Notes: generated by a model from the letters alone, not told the origin. 64,000 nt of DNA from Pseudomonas putida (GCF_003228315.1 NZ_CP029693.1:1984001-2048000), one strand, 5' to 3'. Counted from the stretch's first letter, positions 1-9,557 are shown. A program made the numbers and translations.

Positions 1-148
1 CTAAAGTTGGCAATCGACCAAAATTCTCGCGTCCTGTCGACAACTTCTACAAGCCTTGTAGGGCAATTCTGAATCTTCGATTTGCGGTGACGACAACCCG
101 CCAGGGTTTCGTACCCTCTTCGCCCGTCCTCAGAAGCAGAAGCACCCG
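1..148. other. Window edge; no gene recognised
   Basis: The first 148 bases precede the VgrG start codon. No frame here resembles a known protein and no REP or terminator hairpin is evident. The stretch probably holds the promoter and leader of the VgrG gene, but no clear -35/-10 pair can be defended. Confidence 0.4.
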
Positions 149-1561
149 ATGCATAACGACAAGGAAAGTCCTTTCACCCTGACCCTCCCAGGCAGTGACT
201 TGCGTTTGCAGGTCCTGGAGTTCAGCGGCCACGAAGCCCTCAATCAACCCTACCGTTTCGAAATCGAAGTGCTCGGGCCGATACCGGCCATGCCCCCGGC
301 AACCTTGATGCAACGACCGGCCTACCTGGACTTGGGCCATAGCGCCGGTTTTCACGGTGTGCTGCTTAGCGTCAGCCATGAACTTCGCGGGACGCATCAG
401 GTGGCTTACAAACTGGTGTTGGTGCCCCAATTGCTGAACCTGAACCGACACCGCGCCCGGCGGGTCTTCGAGCGCCTCAGCGTGCCGATGATCCTGCGCC
501 AGTTGCTCAAGGAACAGGCGCTACCCGACAGCAGCTTCCGCTTTGAACTGTCGACCGGGCACTACCCGCTGCGCCCGTTCTGCATCCAGTACGAGGAAAC
601 CGACCTGGCGCTGCTACAACGGTTGTGCGCGGAAGAAGGCATTCACTATCACTTCGAACATCATCGCGACGCTCATGTGCTGGTGTTCGCCGACGACTGC
701 CTGAGCTTCCCCCAGGAACCGCTGCTGATGCCGTTCGATAACGCCAGGCCCAAAGCCGGCAGCCCGCCAGTCATCAATGAACTGTTCCAGCGCCATGATG
801 CGCCGACTCTGTCACCGCACCAGAAGTCCCGCGAACAGGGCGCCGCAACCTGTGATGACAGCGCGGCCAATCACCCCCTTGATCAAACGCCACCGATGCC
901 GCGCCCCGGCATCGAACAGCGTCACCACGATCAACTGGCTCGCCGGCAGCTGGAGCGCCTGCGTTGCCGGCAGGTGCAGATCCATGGCCAAAGCAATCAT
1001 GGGCAGCTGCGCAGTGGTCATATCGTGCAGGTGGCCGAACATCCATTGCCGCTATTCAACGATCAGTGGCTGGTGACCGAAGCTCGGCATCAGGGATCGA
1101 GCCCGGTGGCGGATGAACCTGACTTTCCGCCGGGTAACCGCAATCATTTCACCGTCATCCCCTGGTCAACCGTGTTCCGTCCCGAACCCGTTCAGTGCAG
1201 GCCGAGCATCCCCGGTTATCAGCCCGCCCGCGTGTGTGGCGTGGTCGGTGAGCCAACGGTGATGGATGATCGAGGTCGAATACAGGTCTGTTTATGGCCC
1301 GCGCCGAATCACGATCCGCAGACAGGCGGTGGGCTCTGGATGCCAGTCGCCCTGGCAGCGATGGACAACCTTGTCGATCCATCGCAACTGCCACTGGCCG
1401 GCAGCGACGGGCTCGTCAGCTTCCTCGATGGCGACCCCGACCGACCGGTGTTCTGCGCCAGCCTGGCGCAACGCCAGCCACCTCGGCCGGTTCGCGCCCC
1501 GGAGCCACGCAACGACACCCGCCTGCTGCTCGACTGGCTGACCCGACGCCCGGAGGCCTGA
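149..1561 (+). CDS. vgrG: Short type VI secretion VgrG tip protein
   Basis: VgrG proteins trimerise into the puncturing tip of the type VI secretion needle. Residues about 1-330 match the gp27-like base domain (opening with FTLTLPGSDLRLQVLEFSGHEAL, including YEETDLALLQRLCAEEG near residue 150), and residues about 350-440 match the gp5-like OB fold ending in the typical GDPDRPVF motif. At 470 residues it is shorter than the usual 600-700, because it ends about 35 residues after the OB fold. It has no beta-helical needle repeats and no effector extension. No Hcp, adaptor or effector gene is next to it; the downstream gene is convergent. It is either a minimal VgrG or a truncated orphan. The ribosome binding site is weak. 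Confidence 0.85.
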   Translation: MHNDKESPFTLTLPGSDLRLQVLEFSGHEALNQPYRFEIEVLGPIPAMPPATLMQRPAYLDLGHSAGFHGVLLSVSHELRGTHQVAYKLVLVPQLLNLNRHRARRVFERLSVPMILRQLLKEQALPDSSFRFELSTGHYPLRPFCIQYEETDLALLQRLCAEEGIHYHFEHHRDAHVLVFADDCLSFPQEPLLMPFDNARPKAGSPPVINELFQRHDAPTLSPHQKSREQGAATCDDSAANHPLDQTPPMPRPGIEQRHHDQLARRQLERLRCRQVQIHGQSNHGQLRSGHIVQVAEHPLPLFNDQWLVTEARHQGSSPVADEPDFPPGNRNHFTVIPWSTVFRPEPVQCRPSIPGYQPARVCGVVGEPTVMDDRGRIQVCLWPAPNHDPQTGGGLWMPVALAAMDNLVDPSQLPLAGSDGLVSFLDGDPDRPVFCASLAQRQPPRPVRAPEPRNDTRLLLDWLTRRPEA

Positions 1562-1582
1562 ACCCCTCGCTTGCAGCTGCTC

Positions 1583-2974
1583 CTACCCTTTATCCGCCTT
1601 GCCCGCCGCCGCCGCGAACTTCGCCAGGCGCACGTCCAGATGCCGTGGCCGGCGCCCATGATCCTCGGCGCGTTCCTTGCGGCGGATGGCATTGCGCACC
1701 ATCAACGAGCCGAGGTAGCGAATCGGTTCCGGCGGGAAAAAGCCCAGCGGCCCGTTCACCAATGGCGAACGGGTCCACGGGTTGTCCAGGCCCTGAACCA
1801 TCGACGCCAGAATCTGCCCGCCCATGTGGCACGGCCCGACGCCGCTGCCCGAGTAGCCAAAACCGTAAAACACGTTGCCGCTGGCACTCATCTGGCCGAA
1901 GAACGGCAGCCCCGTGACCGATCGATCGGACGGTCCGTTCCAGGTCGCCTCGATCTTGACGTCGGCAAAGGCCGGGAAGAAATCCGTCAGGCTGTTGCGC
2001 AGCAGGCCGGCGTAAGGCGACGGCTGATCGAACACCGGCAGCATGCGACCGCCGTAGGCAAAGGTATTGCCGCCCTTGCCGAGCATGATCCGGCCGTCCG
2101 GGGTGTTGTGGTAGTAGTGCACGAAGATCCGTGAATCGAGCACCGTCACGCCGCTGGTCAAGCCGATTTCATTGAGCAGATCGGGTCGAGGTTCGGTGAT
2201 CGCCATGTCGCTGGAAACGATCGCCACGCTGCGTTCGAACTGCGGGAAGGCGCGGGCCATCCAGGCGTTCATCGCCAGCACTACCCGGTCCGCACGAACA
2301 GTGCCATTGGCGGTTTGAATGCCCGCCGGCTTGCCTTCTTCGAGCCCGGTCATGGCTGTGTTTTCGTGAATCTTCACCCCCAGTTGCAGGGCCACCCGGC
2401 GCAGGCCGCGCACCAGTTTGCCCGGTTGCACGCTGGCGGCCGCCGGGGAAAACCAGCCTTCCAGGTGTTTGCTGGAGCCGGCCATGCGCTGCACGTCGGC
2501 CAGCGGCCTTTGGGTGAAGGAGTTGATGCCCTGGCGCTCCAACGCCGCGATCACCGCATCGGTCGAGCCGACCTGGGCACGATTGGTCGCGGTGTAGAGG
2601 GTGCCGTCGAGGCGGTAGTCGGCATCCACCCCGTACTGCTCGCAGAAGGCGCCGATGGCGTGGATGCTGCGCTCGGATTCCTTGACCAGACGCACCGCTT
2701 CCTCAACACCGAACAGCCGCTCCAGGGTGAAATACTTGGCCGACCACGACAGCGCGCAACCACCGTTGCGCCCACTGGCGCCGGCACCGCAGATGTCCGC
2801 TTCGATCAGCAATACATCCAGTTCGGGGTTCTGCTCCTTGAGCATGATCGCGGTCCACAACCCGGTGTAGCCGCCGCCGACAATGCACACATCGGCGCGG
2901 GCGTCGCCTTGCAGTGGCGGACAGGTGTCGGACGTTTCAGCCTTCAGGGCCTGGTCCAGCCAAAAGGGTCTCAT
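1583..2974 (-). CDS. FAD-dependent amine oxidase (DAO family)
   Basis: This 463-residue protein carries an N-terminal Rossmann FAD motif (VCIVGGGYTGLWTAIMLKE, about residues 28-46) and the DAO-family ASGRNGG motif that follows it. A C-terminal GFGYSGSGVG segment closes the flavin site. It is a cytoplasmic oxidase of the glycine/gamma-glutamylputrescine oxidase group. It lies downstream of a carrier gene on the same strand and close to phnW/phnX. FAD oxidases that oxidise AEP or N-methyl-AEP have been described beside such genes (PbfD type), so that role is plausible here but inferred. The ATG has a GGAG ribosome binding site. An alternative is a general amine or amino-acid oxidase. Confidence 0.75.
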   Translation of the reverse strand: MRPFWLDQALKAETSDTCPPLQGDARADVCIVGGGYTGLWTAIMLKEQNPELDVLLIEADICGAGASGRNGGCALSWSAKYFTLERLFGVEEAVRLVKESERSIHAIGAFCEQYGVDADYRLDGTLYTATNRAQVGSTDAVIAALERQGINSFTQRPLADVQRMAGSSKHLEGWFSPAAASVQPGKLVRGLRRVALQLGVKIHENTAMTGLEEGKPAGIQTANGTVRADRVVLAMNAWMARAFPQFERSVAIVSSDMAITEPRPDLLNEIGLTSGVTVLDSRIFVHYYHNTPDGRIMLGKGGNTFAYGGRMLPVFDQPSPYAGLLRNSLTDFFPAFADVKIEATWNGPSDRSVTGLPFFGQMSASGNVFYGFGYSGSGVGPCHMGGQILASMVQGLDNPWTRSPLVNGPLGFFPPEPIRYLGSLMVRNAIRRKERAEDHGRRPRHLDVRLAKFAAAAGKADKG

Positions 2975-3043
2975 GGATCAATCTCCGGTCAGATCGCCAC
3001 ACGCCAGCCTGCCGCACGCGCAGCAGGCCGCGAGGGACAGGGT

Positions 3044-4369
3044 TCAGGTACGCAGGGGTTTGATGTCCATCGGCCGGTTAGGCACGAACGGATAGTTGGT
3101 TTTCAGGCCACCGGGGCGGCTGTTCCAGTGCGGGATCAACACCAGCGCGGAGAACATCGCGCAGCCGGCGAAAACGATGAACACGGTGACGGAGTCGAAA
3201 TAACCCGGCAGCAAGCCACCGAGGACCGCCCCGACCGAGCCGCAACCGTTGACGAAACCCGCCGCCGTGGCGCCGGCCTTGGCGGTGCCGAAGTCGATGG
3301 CGGCCGCGCCGCTGATCATCGAGTCCGGTCCGTAAAGGGTCAGGCCCATGACAAACAACAGCGCCACCACCAGCGCCACGCTACCGGTGTGCAGCGCGCC
3401 CATGAAGAAGGCCAGCGACACGGTCAGCGCCAACAGGCTGATCACGCAGGCCGGCATGCGCCGGGCGCCAAACAGCTTGTCCGAGGCCAGCCCGATCAGG
3501 ATCGGCCCCAGCAACCCGGCCAGTTCGAACGCGGTAGGAATGATCGCCGCGCCCACCTTGCCCACCGAAGGCATCTGCTCGAACACGATCACCGGGCCCC
3601 ACAGCAGAATCGCGTAGCGCGCCGGTTTCAACATGAAATAAGCCAGGCCGAGAATCAGCACGGTGCGGTTGCGCAGGATTTCCTTCAGCGGCTCCAGCAC
3701 GCTGATCTTGCTTTGGGCGTGCGCCTCTTCGGCGGTCAGCTCAGGTTCCGGCTCCACCGCAGGCAAGCCCACGTCTTCGGGTTTGTTGCGCTGGAAAATA
3801 AAAAACAGCACGGCGACCAGCCCAACCACCGCCGCACTGGAAATGAACGCTGCATGCCAGGAACCGATCAGCGTATAGGCCCACCATCCGGCGAACGGCG
3901 ACGCCACCAGACCGCCGAATGCGTAGCAGGAACTCCACAGGCCCAATACTCGCCCACGTTGCTGGGCGGGAAAGAAACTGCCGAGGTTCTTGCACAGGCC
4001 CGACCAGCCCGTGGACTGCGCCAACCCTTGAATCAGCATGCAGGTGGCGAAGATCGGCAAGGTCGCGAAACTGCCCATCACCAGGGCGGCGGCCGCGGAA
4101 ATCAGCAAACCACCGAGGACGACGACTCGCGGGCCGAAACGGTCGGCGAGCATGCCCCAGGTGAATTGGCCAATGGCGTAAGCGGTCAGGTAGATGGCGT
4201 CGAGGTTGGCCATGGCCATTTTGTCGAGCATGAAGGTCGGGTCTTCGCCGATCCCCAGTTTTGCGACGGAAAATGCTTTGCGGGTGAAGTAGAAAGCGGC
4301 GTAGGCGAGCCAGGTGATCGCGAAGATCTGCACGCGCCAACGCTTGATGGTGCCGATGTGCTTGTTCAT
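3044..4369 (-). CDS. MFS transporter, organophosphate:phosphate antiporter (GlpT-like), likely AEP uptake
   Basis: This 441-residue, 12-helix inner-membrane carrier belongs to the GlpT/UhpT (OPA) branch of the major facilitator superfamily. The start (LAYAAFYFTRKAFSVAK) contains the YxxRK-type signature of that branch, and ADRFGPR is the helix 2-3 loop motif. A hydrophilic central loop lies near residues 195-225. Its neighbours are an FAD oxidase, LysR regulators and phnWX. That context points to import of 2-aminoethylphosphonate or a related phosphonate rather than glycerol-3-phosphate, similar to the AepP-type carrier reported in P. putida. Assignment to AEP rests on context. GAGG precedes the ATG. 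Confidence 0.75.
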   Translation of the reverse strand: MNKHIGTIKRWRVQIFAITWLAYAAFYFTRKAFSVAKLGIGEDPTFMLDKMAMANLDAIYLTAYAIGQFTWGMLADRFGPRVVVLGGLLISAAAALVMGSFATLPIFATCMLIQGLAQSTGWSGLCKNLGSFFPAQQRGRVLGLWSSCYAFGGLVASPFAGWWAYTLIGSWHAAFISSAAVVGLVAVLFFIFQRNKPEDVGLPAVEPEPELTAEEAHAQSKISVLEPLKEILRNRTVLILGLAYFMLKPARYAILLWGPVIVFEQMPSVGKVGAAIIPTAFELAGLLGPILIGLASDKLFGARRMPACVISLLALTVSLAFFMGALHTGSVALVVALLFVMGLTLYGPDSMISGAAAIDFGTAKAGATAAGFVNGCGSVGAVLGGLLPGYFDSVTVFIVFAGCAMFSALVLIPHWNSRPGGLKTNYPFVPNRPMDIKPLRT

Positions 4370-4637
4370 TGTGGTTCTGACCTCAGGGTGTGAGTGTGCC
4401 GGCAGAATTGGAAGAAAACGCCTGTGTTTTTATTGTTGAGCACTGCGATATCGCCCTGTCCCTATGGCGGATACCGGTCAGATGAGTCCTGTAATTGCAC
4501 GCCCAGGCTCATGGCTCCCGAGACCGTTCGACTGACCAGTCAGCGGGGGCTGGAGCGGATCAAAACAATTACTGATTAATAAGTGAAATCGATTTATCGT
4601 ATTTCACAAATAAGCCCTGCTTGTTACTGGAGGTTCG
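4370..4637. promoter_or_regulatory. Divergent promoter region, carrier / LysR
   Basis: This 268-base gap separates the divergent transporter and LysR genes. The LysR-proximal 80 bases are AT-rich (for example the ATTAATAAGTGAAATCGATT stretch near 4573). That is where a LysR box and both promoters would be expected. No single operator can be fixed by eye. Confidence 0.45.
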
Positions 4638-5510
4638 ATGTCGGTTTCCCACGCTCAGCTCAAGGCTTTCCACGCCGTGGCCGTCTACGGAAGCTTCACC
4701 AAAGCCGCCGAACGGCTGTTCCTCACGCAACCGGCGATTTCCGATCAGGTGCGCAAACTCGAAGAACGCTACGGGGTGCTGCTGTTCCACCGCAACAAAC
4801 GTTCGGTGCGCCTGACGGATCTGGGTGAGCGGCTGCTGGGTGTCACCCAGAAACTGTTCGTGATCGAAGCCGAGGCCCAGGAACTGTTGCAGGACTCCCA
4901 GGCCTTGCAAACCGGCAGCCTGATTCTGGCGGTGGACGCCCCGGTGCACGTGTTGCCGCAGATCGCCCGGTTCTGCGAGCGTTACCCCGGCATCAGCGTG
5001 AAGATCGAAACCGGCAACACCGATGAATCGCTGTTCCGCCTGTTCAACTACCAGGCCGATCTGGCGCTGCTGGGCCGCGACGTCAGCGATGAACGTCTGA
5101 TCTCCTTGCCGCTGCGCAATGACCCGATGGTGGCGTTCGTGTCACGCAACCACCCCTGGGCCGACCGCGAATCCATCTGCCTGGCGGACCTCGACGACAC
5201 GCCGCTGGTGCTGCGGGAGATCGGCTCGGTGACCCGCCAGACCCTGGAAGAAGAAATGGCCGGCGCGGGGTTTCGCATTCGTCCGGCGATTCAGGTGGAA
5301 GGTCGCGAAGCGGCGCGTGAGGCGGTGGTGGTGGGGATTGGTGTCGGTGTGGTGTCCGCCGCCGAGTTTGGCTCGGACTCCAGGGTGTGCGCGTTGCCGA
5401 TTACCGATTGCAAACGGCGCTTGACCGAGACACTGGTGTGCTTGCGTGAGCAGAGTTCGCGGCGGATTGTGGCGACGTTTCTGGAGATGGTGCGCGAGAG
5501 CCTGGTGTAA
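4638..5510 (+). CDS. LysR-family transcriptional regulator
   Basis: This 290-residue LysR protein has an N-terminal winged helix-turn-helix (about residues 5-64, GSFTKAAERLFLTQPAISDQ) followed by a periplasmic-binding-protein-like effector domain. It starts at an ATG preceded by GGAGG. It is divergent from the OPA carrier and FAD oxidase and faces a second LysR gene across a REP pair, so it probably controls those phosphonate genes. LysR regulators of AEP use are known beside phnWX in Pseudomonas. Its effector cannot be deduced from the sequence. Confidence 0.85.
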   Translation: MSVSHAQLKAFHAVAVYGSFTKAAERLFLTQPAISDQVRKLEERYGVLLFHRNKRSVRLTDLGERLLGVTQKLFVIEAEAQELLQDSQALQTGSLILAVDAPVHVLPQIARFCERYPGISVKIETGNTDESLFRLFNYQADLALLGRDVSDERLISLPLRNDPMVAFVSRNHPWADRESICLADLDDTPLVLREIGSVTRQTLEEEMAGAGFRIRPAIQVEGREAAREAVVVGIGVGVVSAAEFGSDSRVCALPITDCKRRLTETLVCLREQSSRRIVATFLEMVRESLV

Positions 5511-5523
5511 GCAGGGCCGGCCT

Positions 5524-5618
5524 CATCGCGAGCAAGCTTTGCTCCCACAGGGATTGAGGCTTGCCACCTGATTTGTGTACGGCGCAAAACCTGTGGGAGC
5601 AAGGCTTGCCCGCGATGG
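5524..5618. repeat. REP element pair 1
   Basis: Two inverted REP copies lie between convergent LysR genes: CATCGCGAGCAAGCTTTG... at 5524-5551 and its inverse CCTGTGGGAGCAAGGCTTG... at 5590-5618. The core GGGAGCAAGCTTGCTCGCGA is the usual Pseudomonas fluorescens intergenic REP. Pairs like this can act as terminators or RNA stabilisers. Confidence 0.85.
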
Positions 5619-5630
5619 CCGCACCTCGGT

Positions 5631-6494
5631 TTACCTGACCGGCACCAAGCCGAAAAACGCCTGTATCAAACGCAAATCCCGCCGCCGCTCCATGCACCCC
5701 ATCATGTGCCGGTTCACCAGCCCCTCGCCAATGATCGGCACCGCTGCCACTCGTGGGTCATGGCTGACTTCCACCGACGACACCACCCCCACCCCCAACT
5801 CCGCCGCCACCGCCTCGGTCACCGCTTCGCGGCTATCGAGTTCCAGCAGCACCCTCGGGTTCACCTTGGCCTGTGCGCAAGCCTCATCGAAGGTGCGCCG
5901 GGTGATCGAACTCGGTTCACGCAACACCATGATGACTTGGTCCAGTTCCTTCAAAGGCACACCCTTGGCCCGCGACACCCACGGATGACCGTCCGGCACC
6001 AGCGCACAAATGCGTGACTCGCTCAGCGCTTGCAGGTGCAGCCCCTTGCGCGGCTCGACCTCGGTCAGCACCGCCACGTCGGCATGCTCGGACAACAGCG
6101 CCGCGAGGGTTTCCTGAGCGTTGCCCAAACGCAGGTTCACGGTGATCCCCGGATAACGCGCACGCAGGCTCGCCAGCATCGGCATGACCATGTGCGGTCC
6201 GTCCGCCGCGACTTCCAGGCGCCCCGTGAGCAACTGTCGATTGGCCTCCAGCATCACCTGCGCTTCTTCGGCCAGGCCGAACATCGCCCGAGTGATGGCC
6301 GCCAGTTTGGTGCCCTCTTCCGTCAATTCCACCCGGCGCGCGGTGCGACGCAACAGGGTGATCTGGTAGTGCTCCTCCAGCGCCTTGATGTGCCCGGTCA
6401 CCGCCGGCTGGCTGATGAACAGGCGCGCGGCGGCGCGGGTGAAGCTGCCCTCTCGGGCCACGGCATCGAAGGCGCGCAGCTGAAACAGGTTCAT
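5631..6494 (-). CDS. LysR-family regulator, probable activator of phnWX
   Basis: This 287-residue LysR protein has an HTH at residues about 3-62 (GSFTRAAARLFISQPAVTGH) and an effector domain with LDSREAVTEAVAAELGVGV. It resembles the other LysR at 4638 in its C-terminal half (REAVTEAV... against REAAREAVVVGIGVGV), so the two may be distant paralogues. It is transcribed divergently from phnW with 109 bases between start codons, the classical layout for a LysR activator of the adjacent operon. AGGAC lies before the ATG. The inducer is presumably AEP or a degradation intermediate, by inference. Confidence 0.85.
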   Translation of the reverse strand: MNLFQLRAFDAVAREGSFTRAAARLFISQPAVTGHIKALEEHYQITLLRRTARRVELTEEGTKLAAITRAMFGLAEEAQVMLEANRQLLTGRLEVAADGPHMVMPMLASLRARYPGITVNLRLGNAQETLAALLSEHADVAVLTEVEPRKGLHLQALSESRICALVPDGHPWVSRAKGVPLKELDQVIMVLREPSSITRRTFDEACAQAKVNPRVLLELDSREAVTEAVAAELGVGVVSSVEVSHDPRVAAVPIIGEGLVNRHMMGCMERRRDLRLIQAFFGLVPVR

Positions 6495-6603
6495 GAATAA
6501 GTCCTACTGATGGCTGGCATAACAACAAACAATTTGATTGATAACTCGGCAAATTGCAATTTAAGCCCCGTAGCTTCATCCCATCGATTGCGAGGACACG
6601 AGA
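6495..6603. promoter_or_regulatory. LysR/phnW divergent promoter
   Basis: This AT-rich gap contains CAATTTGATTG and the near-palindrome AAATTGCAATTT (about 6551-6562). Both are reasonable parts of a LysR T-N11-A binding box upstream of phnW. Confidence 0.45.
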
Positions 6604-7713
6604 ATGAGTATTGCCGCACCCATCCTGCTCACCCCCGGCCCGTTGACCACGTCCGCCCGCACCCGCCAGGCGATGATGGTTGACTGGGGTTCATGGGATG
6701 ACCGCTTCAACCAACTGACCGCCAGCCTGTGCGAACAACTGCTGGCGATCATCAACGGCGCCGCCAGCCACCACTGCGTGCCCCTGCAGGGCAGCGGCAC
6801 CTTCGCCGTGGAAGCGGCGATCGGCACCCTGGTGCCTCGCGACGGCAAAGTCCTGGTGCTGATCAATGGCGCCTACGGCAAGCGCCTGGCGAAAATCTGC
6901 GAAGTGCTCGGTCGCTCTTTCAGCACCTTCGAAACCGCCGAAGACGAACCGACCACCGCCGCCGACGTCGACCGCCTGCTGCGCGCCGACAGCGGTATCA
7001 CCCACGTTGCGCTGATTCACTGCGAAACCAGCACCGGTATCCTCAACCCGCTGCCGGAAATCGCCCAGGTGGTGCAGCAGCACGGCAAGCGTCTGATCAT
7101 CGATGCCATGAGTTCCTTCGGTGCCCTGCCGGTCGATGCGCAGCAGATTCCGTTCGACGCGTTGATCGCCGCGTCCGGCAAATGCCTGGAAGGCGTACCG
7201 GGCATGGGTTTCGTGTTTGCCAATAAAGAGTCCCTGGCCGCAGCCGCCGGCAACTCGCATTCGCTGGCGATGGACCTGTTCGATCAGCACACCTACATGC
7301 AGAAAACCGGACAATGGCGCTTCACCCCGCCAACCCACGTGGTCGCCGCGCTGCACGAAGCCCTGCTGCAATACAACGAAGAAGGTGGCCTGCCGGCACG
7401 GCATGCGCGTTATGCCGCCAACTGCCAGGCACTGATGGAAGAGATGGGCAAACTGGGCCTGCGCAGCTTCCTGCCGGCCGCCATCCAGGCACCGATCATC
7501 GCCACCTTCCACGCACCGAAAGACCCGCGCTACCAGTTCAAGGCGTTCTACGAGCGGGTCAAGGCCAAGGGTTACATCCTCTACCCCGGCAAGCTGACCC
7601 AGGTCGAAACCTTCCGTGTGGGCTGCATCGGCCATGTCCAGCCCGCCGAAATGCGCGAAGCGGTGGCCGCCATCGGCGAAGTACTGCGCGAGATGGAAGT
7701 GCTCGATATCTGA
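6604..7713 (+). CDS. phnW: 2-aminoethylphosphonate:pyruvate transaminase
   Basis: PhnW is a fold-type I PLP enzyme. It moves the amino group of 2-aminoethylphosphonate to pyruvate, giving phosphonoacetaldehyde and alanine. The 369-residue protein shows [10 protein letters not shown] at the N-terminus, the PLP-ring aspartate in IIDAMSSFG (Asp167) and the Schiff-base lysine in ASGKCLEG (Lys193). Length matches the family. GAGGA lies 7 bases before the ATG. PhnX, 154 bases downstream, takes the product, so both form one catabolic unit interrupted by a REP pair. Confidence 0.97.
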   Translation: MSIAAPILLTPGPLTTSARTRQAMMVDWGSWDDRFNQLTASLCEQLLAIINGAASHHCVPLQGSGTFAVEAAIGTLVPRDGKVLVLINGAYGKRLAKICEVLGRSFSTFETAEDEPTTAADVDRLLRADSGITHVALIHCETSTGILNPLPEIAQVVQQHGKRLIIDAMSSFGALPVDAQQIPFDALIAASGKCLEGVPGMGFVFANKESLAAAAGNSHSLAMDLFDQHTYMQKTGQWRFTPPTHVVAALHEALLQYNEEGGLPARHARYAANCQALMEEMGKLGLRSFLPAAIQAPIIATFHAPKDPRYQFKAFYERVKAKGYILYPGKLTQVETFRVGCIGHVQPAEMREAVAAIGEVLREMEVLDI

Positions 7714-7728
7714 ACCAACCCGCATTCC

Positions 7729-7820
7729 CCTGTAGGAGCGAGCCTGCTCGCGATCGCGGTCTGACATTCACCATTGATGTCGACTGACCGGGCCTCATCG
7801 CGAGCAGGCTCGCTCCTACA
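7729..7820. repeat. REP element pair 2 (phnW-phnX)
   Basis: An inverted pair with the core TAGGAGCGAGCCTGCTCGCG lies at 7729-7754 and its inverse at 7796-7820, inside the phnW-phnX intergenic space. Confidence 0.85.
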
Positions 7821-7867
7821 AAAAGCTGCTCCTTATCAGCCAGTTTTTTCTCAGGAATTTAGAAACC

Positions 7868-8695
7868 ATGAACTACACCAACCCAACCCAACTGCAAGCC
7901 GCCATCCTCGACTGGGCCGGCACCGTCGTCGACTTCGGCTCTTTCGCCCCCACCCAGATCTTTGTCGAGGCCTTTGCCGAGTTCGACGTGCAGGTGTCCA
8001 TCGAAGAAGCCCGTGGCCCGATGGGCATGGGCAAGTGGGACCACATCCGCACCCTGTGCGACTTGCCGGAAGTCGCCGAGCGTTACCGCAAGGTGTTTGG
8101 CCGCACGCCGACCGATGATGACGTCACCGCCATCTACCAGCGCTTCATGCCACTGCAGATCGAAAAAATCGCTGAGCACTCGGCGCTGATTCCAGGCGCG
8201 CTGGACACCATCGCCAACCTGCGCCAGCAAGGCATCAAGATCGGTTCCTGCTCCGGCTACCCGAAACAGGTCATGGACAAGGTCGTGGAACTGGCCGCCA
8301 CCAACGGCTACGTGGCCGACCACGTGGTCGCCACCGATGAAGTGCCGAACGGCCGCCCGTGGCCGGCCCAGGCCCTGGCCAACGTGATTGCCCTGGGCAT
8401 CGACGACGTCGCCGCTTGCGTGAAGATCGACGACACCGTGCCGGGCATTCTCGAAGGTCGCCGCGCCGGCATGTGGACCGTGGCGCTGATCTGCTCCGGC
8501 AACGCACTGGGTCTGGACTACGAAGGCTACCGCGCACTGGACAGCGCCACGCTGGACAGCGAGCGCAAGCGCATTCACACGCTGTTCGAAAGCTCGCGCC
8601 CGCACTACATGATCGACACCATCACCGACCTGCCAGCGGTGATCGCCGACATCAACCAGCGCCTGGCCCGTGGTGAAGTGCCACAAGCCAGCTGA
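7868..8695 (+). CDS. phnX: Phosphonoacetaldehyde hydrolase (phosphonatase)
   Basis: PhnX is a HAD-superfamily enzyme that cleaves the C-P bond of phosphonoacetaldehyde to acetaldehyde and phosphate. The 275-residue protein has the nucleophile motif [11 protein letters not shown] (Asp15, with Ala17 in place of the second Asp as usual for phosphonatases). The Schiff-base lysine lies in MGMGKWDHI (Lys56), and the motif IGSCSGYP is present. [15 protein letters not shown] holds the Mg-binding acidic residues. AGGAA precedes the ATG. It completes the PhnW/PhnX route that releases phosphate, carbon and nitrogen from AEP. Confidence 0.97.
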   Translation: MNYTNPTQLQAAILDWAGTVVDFGSFAPTQIFVEAFAEFDVQVSIEEARGPMGMGKWDHIRTLCDLPEVAERYRKVFGRTPTDDDVTAIYQRFMPLQIEKIAEHSALIPGALDTIANLRQQGIKIGSCSGYPKQVMDKVVELAATNGYVADHVVATDEVPNGRPWPAQALANVIALGIDDVAACVKIDDTVPGILEGRRAGMWTVALICSGNALGLDYEGYRALDSATLDSERKRIHTLFESSRPHYMIDTITDLPAVIADINQRLARGEVPQAS

Positions 8696-8724
8696 TCCAC
8701 CGCTGAACGATCAGACACCCACCA

Positions 8725-8827
8725 CTGTAGGAGCGAGCCTGCTCGCGATGGACGTCAACGATAACGCTGGCTACCTGATGCCCCGCGTTGTCCTTTCGGC
8801 CATCGCGAGCAGGCTCGCTCCTACAGG
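8725..8827. repeat. REP element pair 3
   Basis: Inverted REP copies lie at 8725-8751 and 8800-8827, the same subtype as pair 2, directly after phnX and before the cytochrome b561 gene. Confidence 0.85.
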
Positions 8828-8980
8828 GTCGACACCGGGTTAATGCTTCTTTCTGTCAATTACCTGAACAGAGCCATCAGCGTTAAACAGCCCGAGGCAA
8901 AGCCGTTGAAACAGGATTACAGTTAATGCACACCGTCGGACAGGAACGGTGGCTTGACCTGACCTGTGAGGAAACGCGAA

Positions 8981-9541
8981 ATGCCATGGAAAAACTCCGA
9001 ATCACGCTACAGCACCGTATCGATCGCGCTGCACTGGTTGATGCTGGTCCTGCTGGCGCTGGTTTACGCCTGCATCGAACTGCGCGGCATGTTCCCCAAG
9101 GGCAGTGGTGGCCGGACGCTGATCGTGGAGTCGCACTTCATGCTCGGCCTGACAGTGTTTGTCCTGGTCTGGCTGCGGTTGTTCGCCCGTACTTTCGGCC
9201 CGGCGCCACAGATTTTCCCGGCATCGCCGCAATGGCAGACGGCACTGGCCAAGCTGATGCACTGGGCGCTGTACCTGTTCATGATCGCCACGCCAATCCT
9301 CGGCTGGCTGACCACCAGCGCCAAAGGCAATCAAGTGATGTTCTACGGCGTCGACCTGCCGCTGCTGGTGGCCGAGGACAAGGCGTTTGCCAAACAGCTG
9401 CAGGAATGGCACGAACTCGCCGGCACCATCGGCTACTGGCTGATCGGCCTGCATGCCGTGGCTGCGCTGTATCACCATTATGTGGTGGGGGATAACACCC
9501 TGTTGCGGATGATGCCCAAGCGGGTGAATCGCAATACCTGA
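8981..9541 (+). CDS. Cytochrome b561 family membrane protein
   Basis: This is a small dihaem-type cytochrome b561 (186 residues, four predicted membrane helices) of the bacterial CybB group, which takes electrons from quinol or superoxide. Candidate haem histidines lie in SIALHWLML, VESHFMLG, LMHWALYLF and GLHAVAALYHHY. I chose the ATG at 8981 rather than the in-frame one at 8966 because GAGGAA sits 7 bases upstream of it. No electron partner is adjacent. REP pairs flank it on both sides, so it is probably transcribed alone. Confidence 0.88.
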   Translation: MPWKNSESRYSTVSIALHWLMLVLLALVYACIELRGMFPKGSGGRTLIVESHFMLGLTVFVLVWLRLFARTFGPAPQIFPASPQWQTALAKLMHWALYLFMIATPILGWLTTSAKGNQVMFYGVDLPLLVAEDKAFAKQLQEWHELAGTIGYWLIGLHAVAALYHHYVVGDNTLLRMMPKRVNRNT

Positions 9542-9557
9542 TTTCGGAGAATTCCAA

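Noticed and set aside
2315..4393. Long open frame (over 690 codons) on the plus strand opposite the oxidase and carrier genes
   Set aside because: Its translation is low-complexity, rich in His/Gln/Arg/Gly, and antisense to two well-supported genes. It is a GC-rich codon shadow.
6691..7767. Minus-strand frame of 358 codons opposite phnW
   Set aside because: It is fully antisense to phnW, whose catalytic motifs are clear; no ribosome binding site or family similarity.
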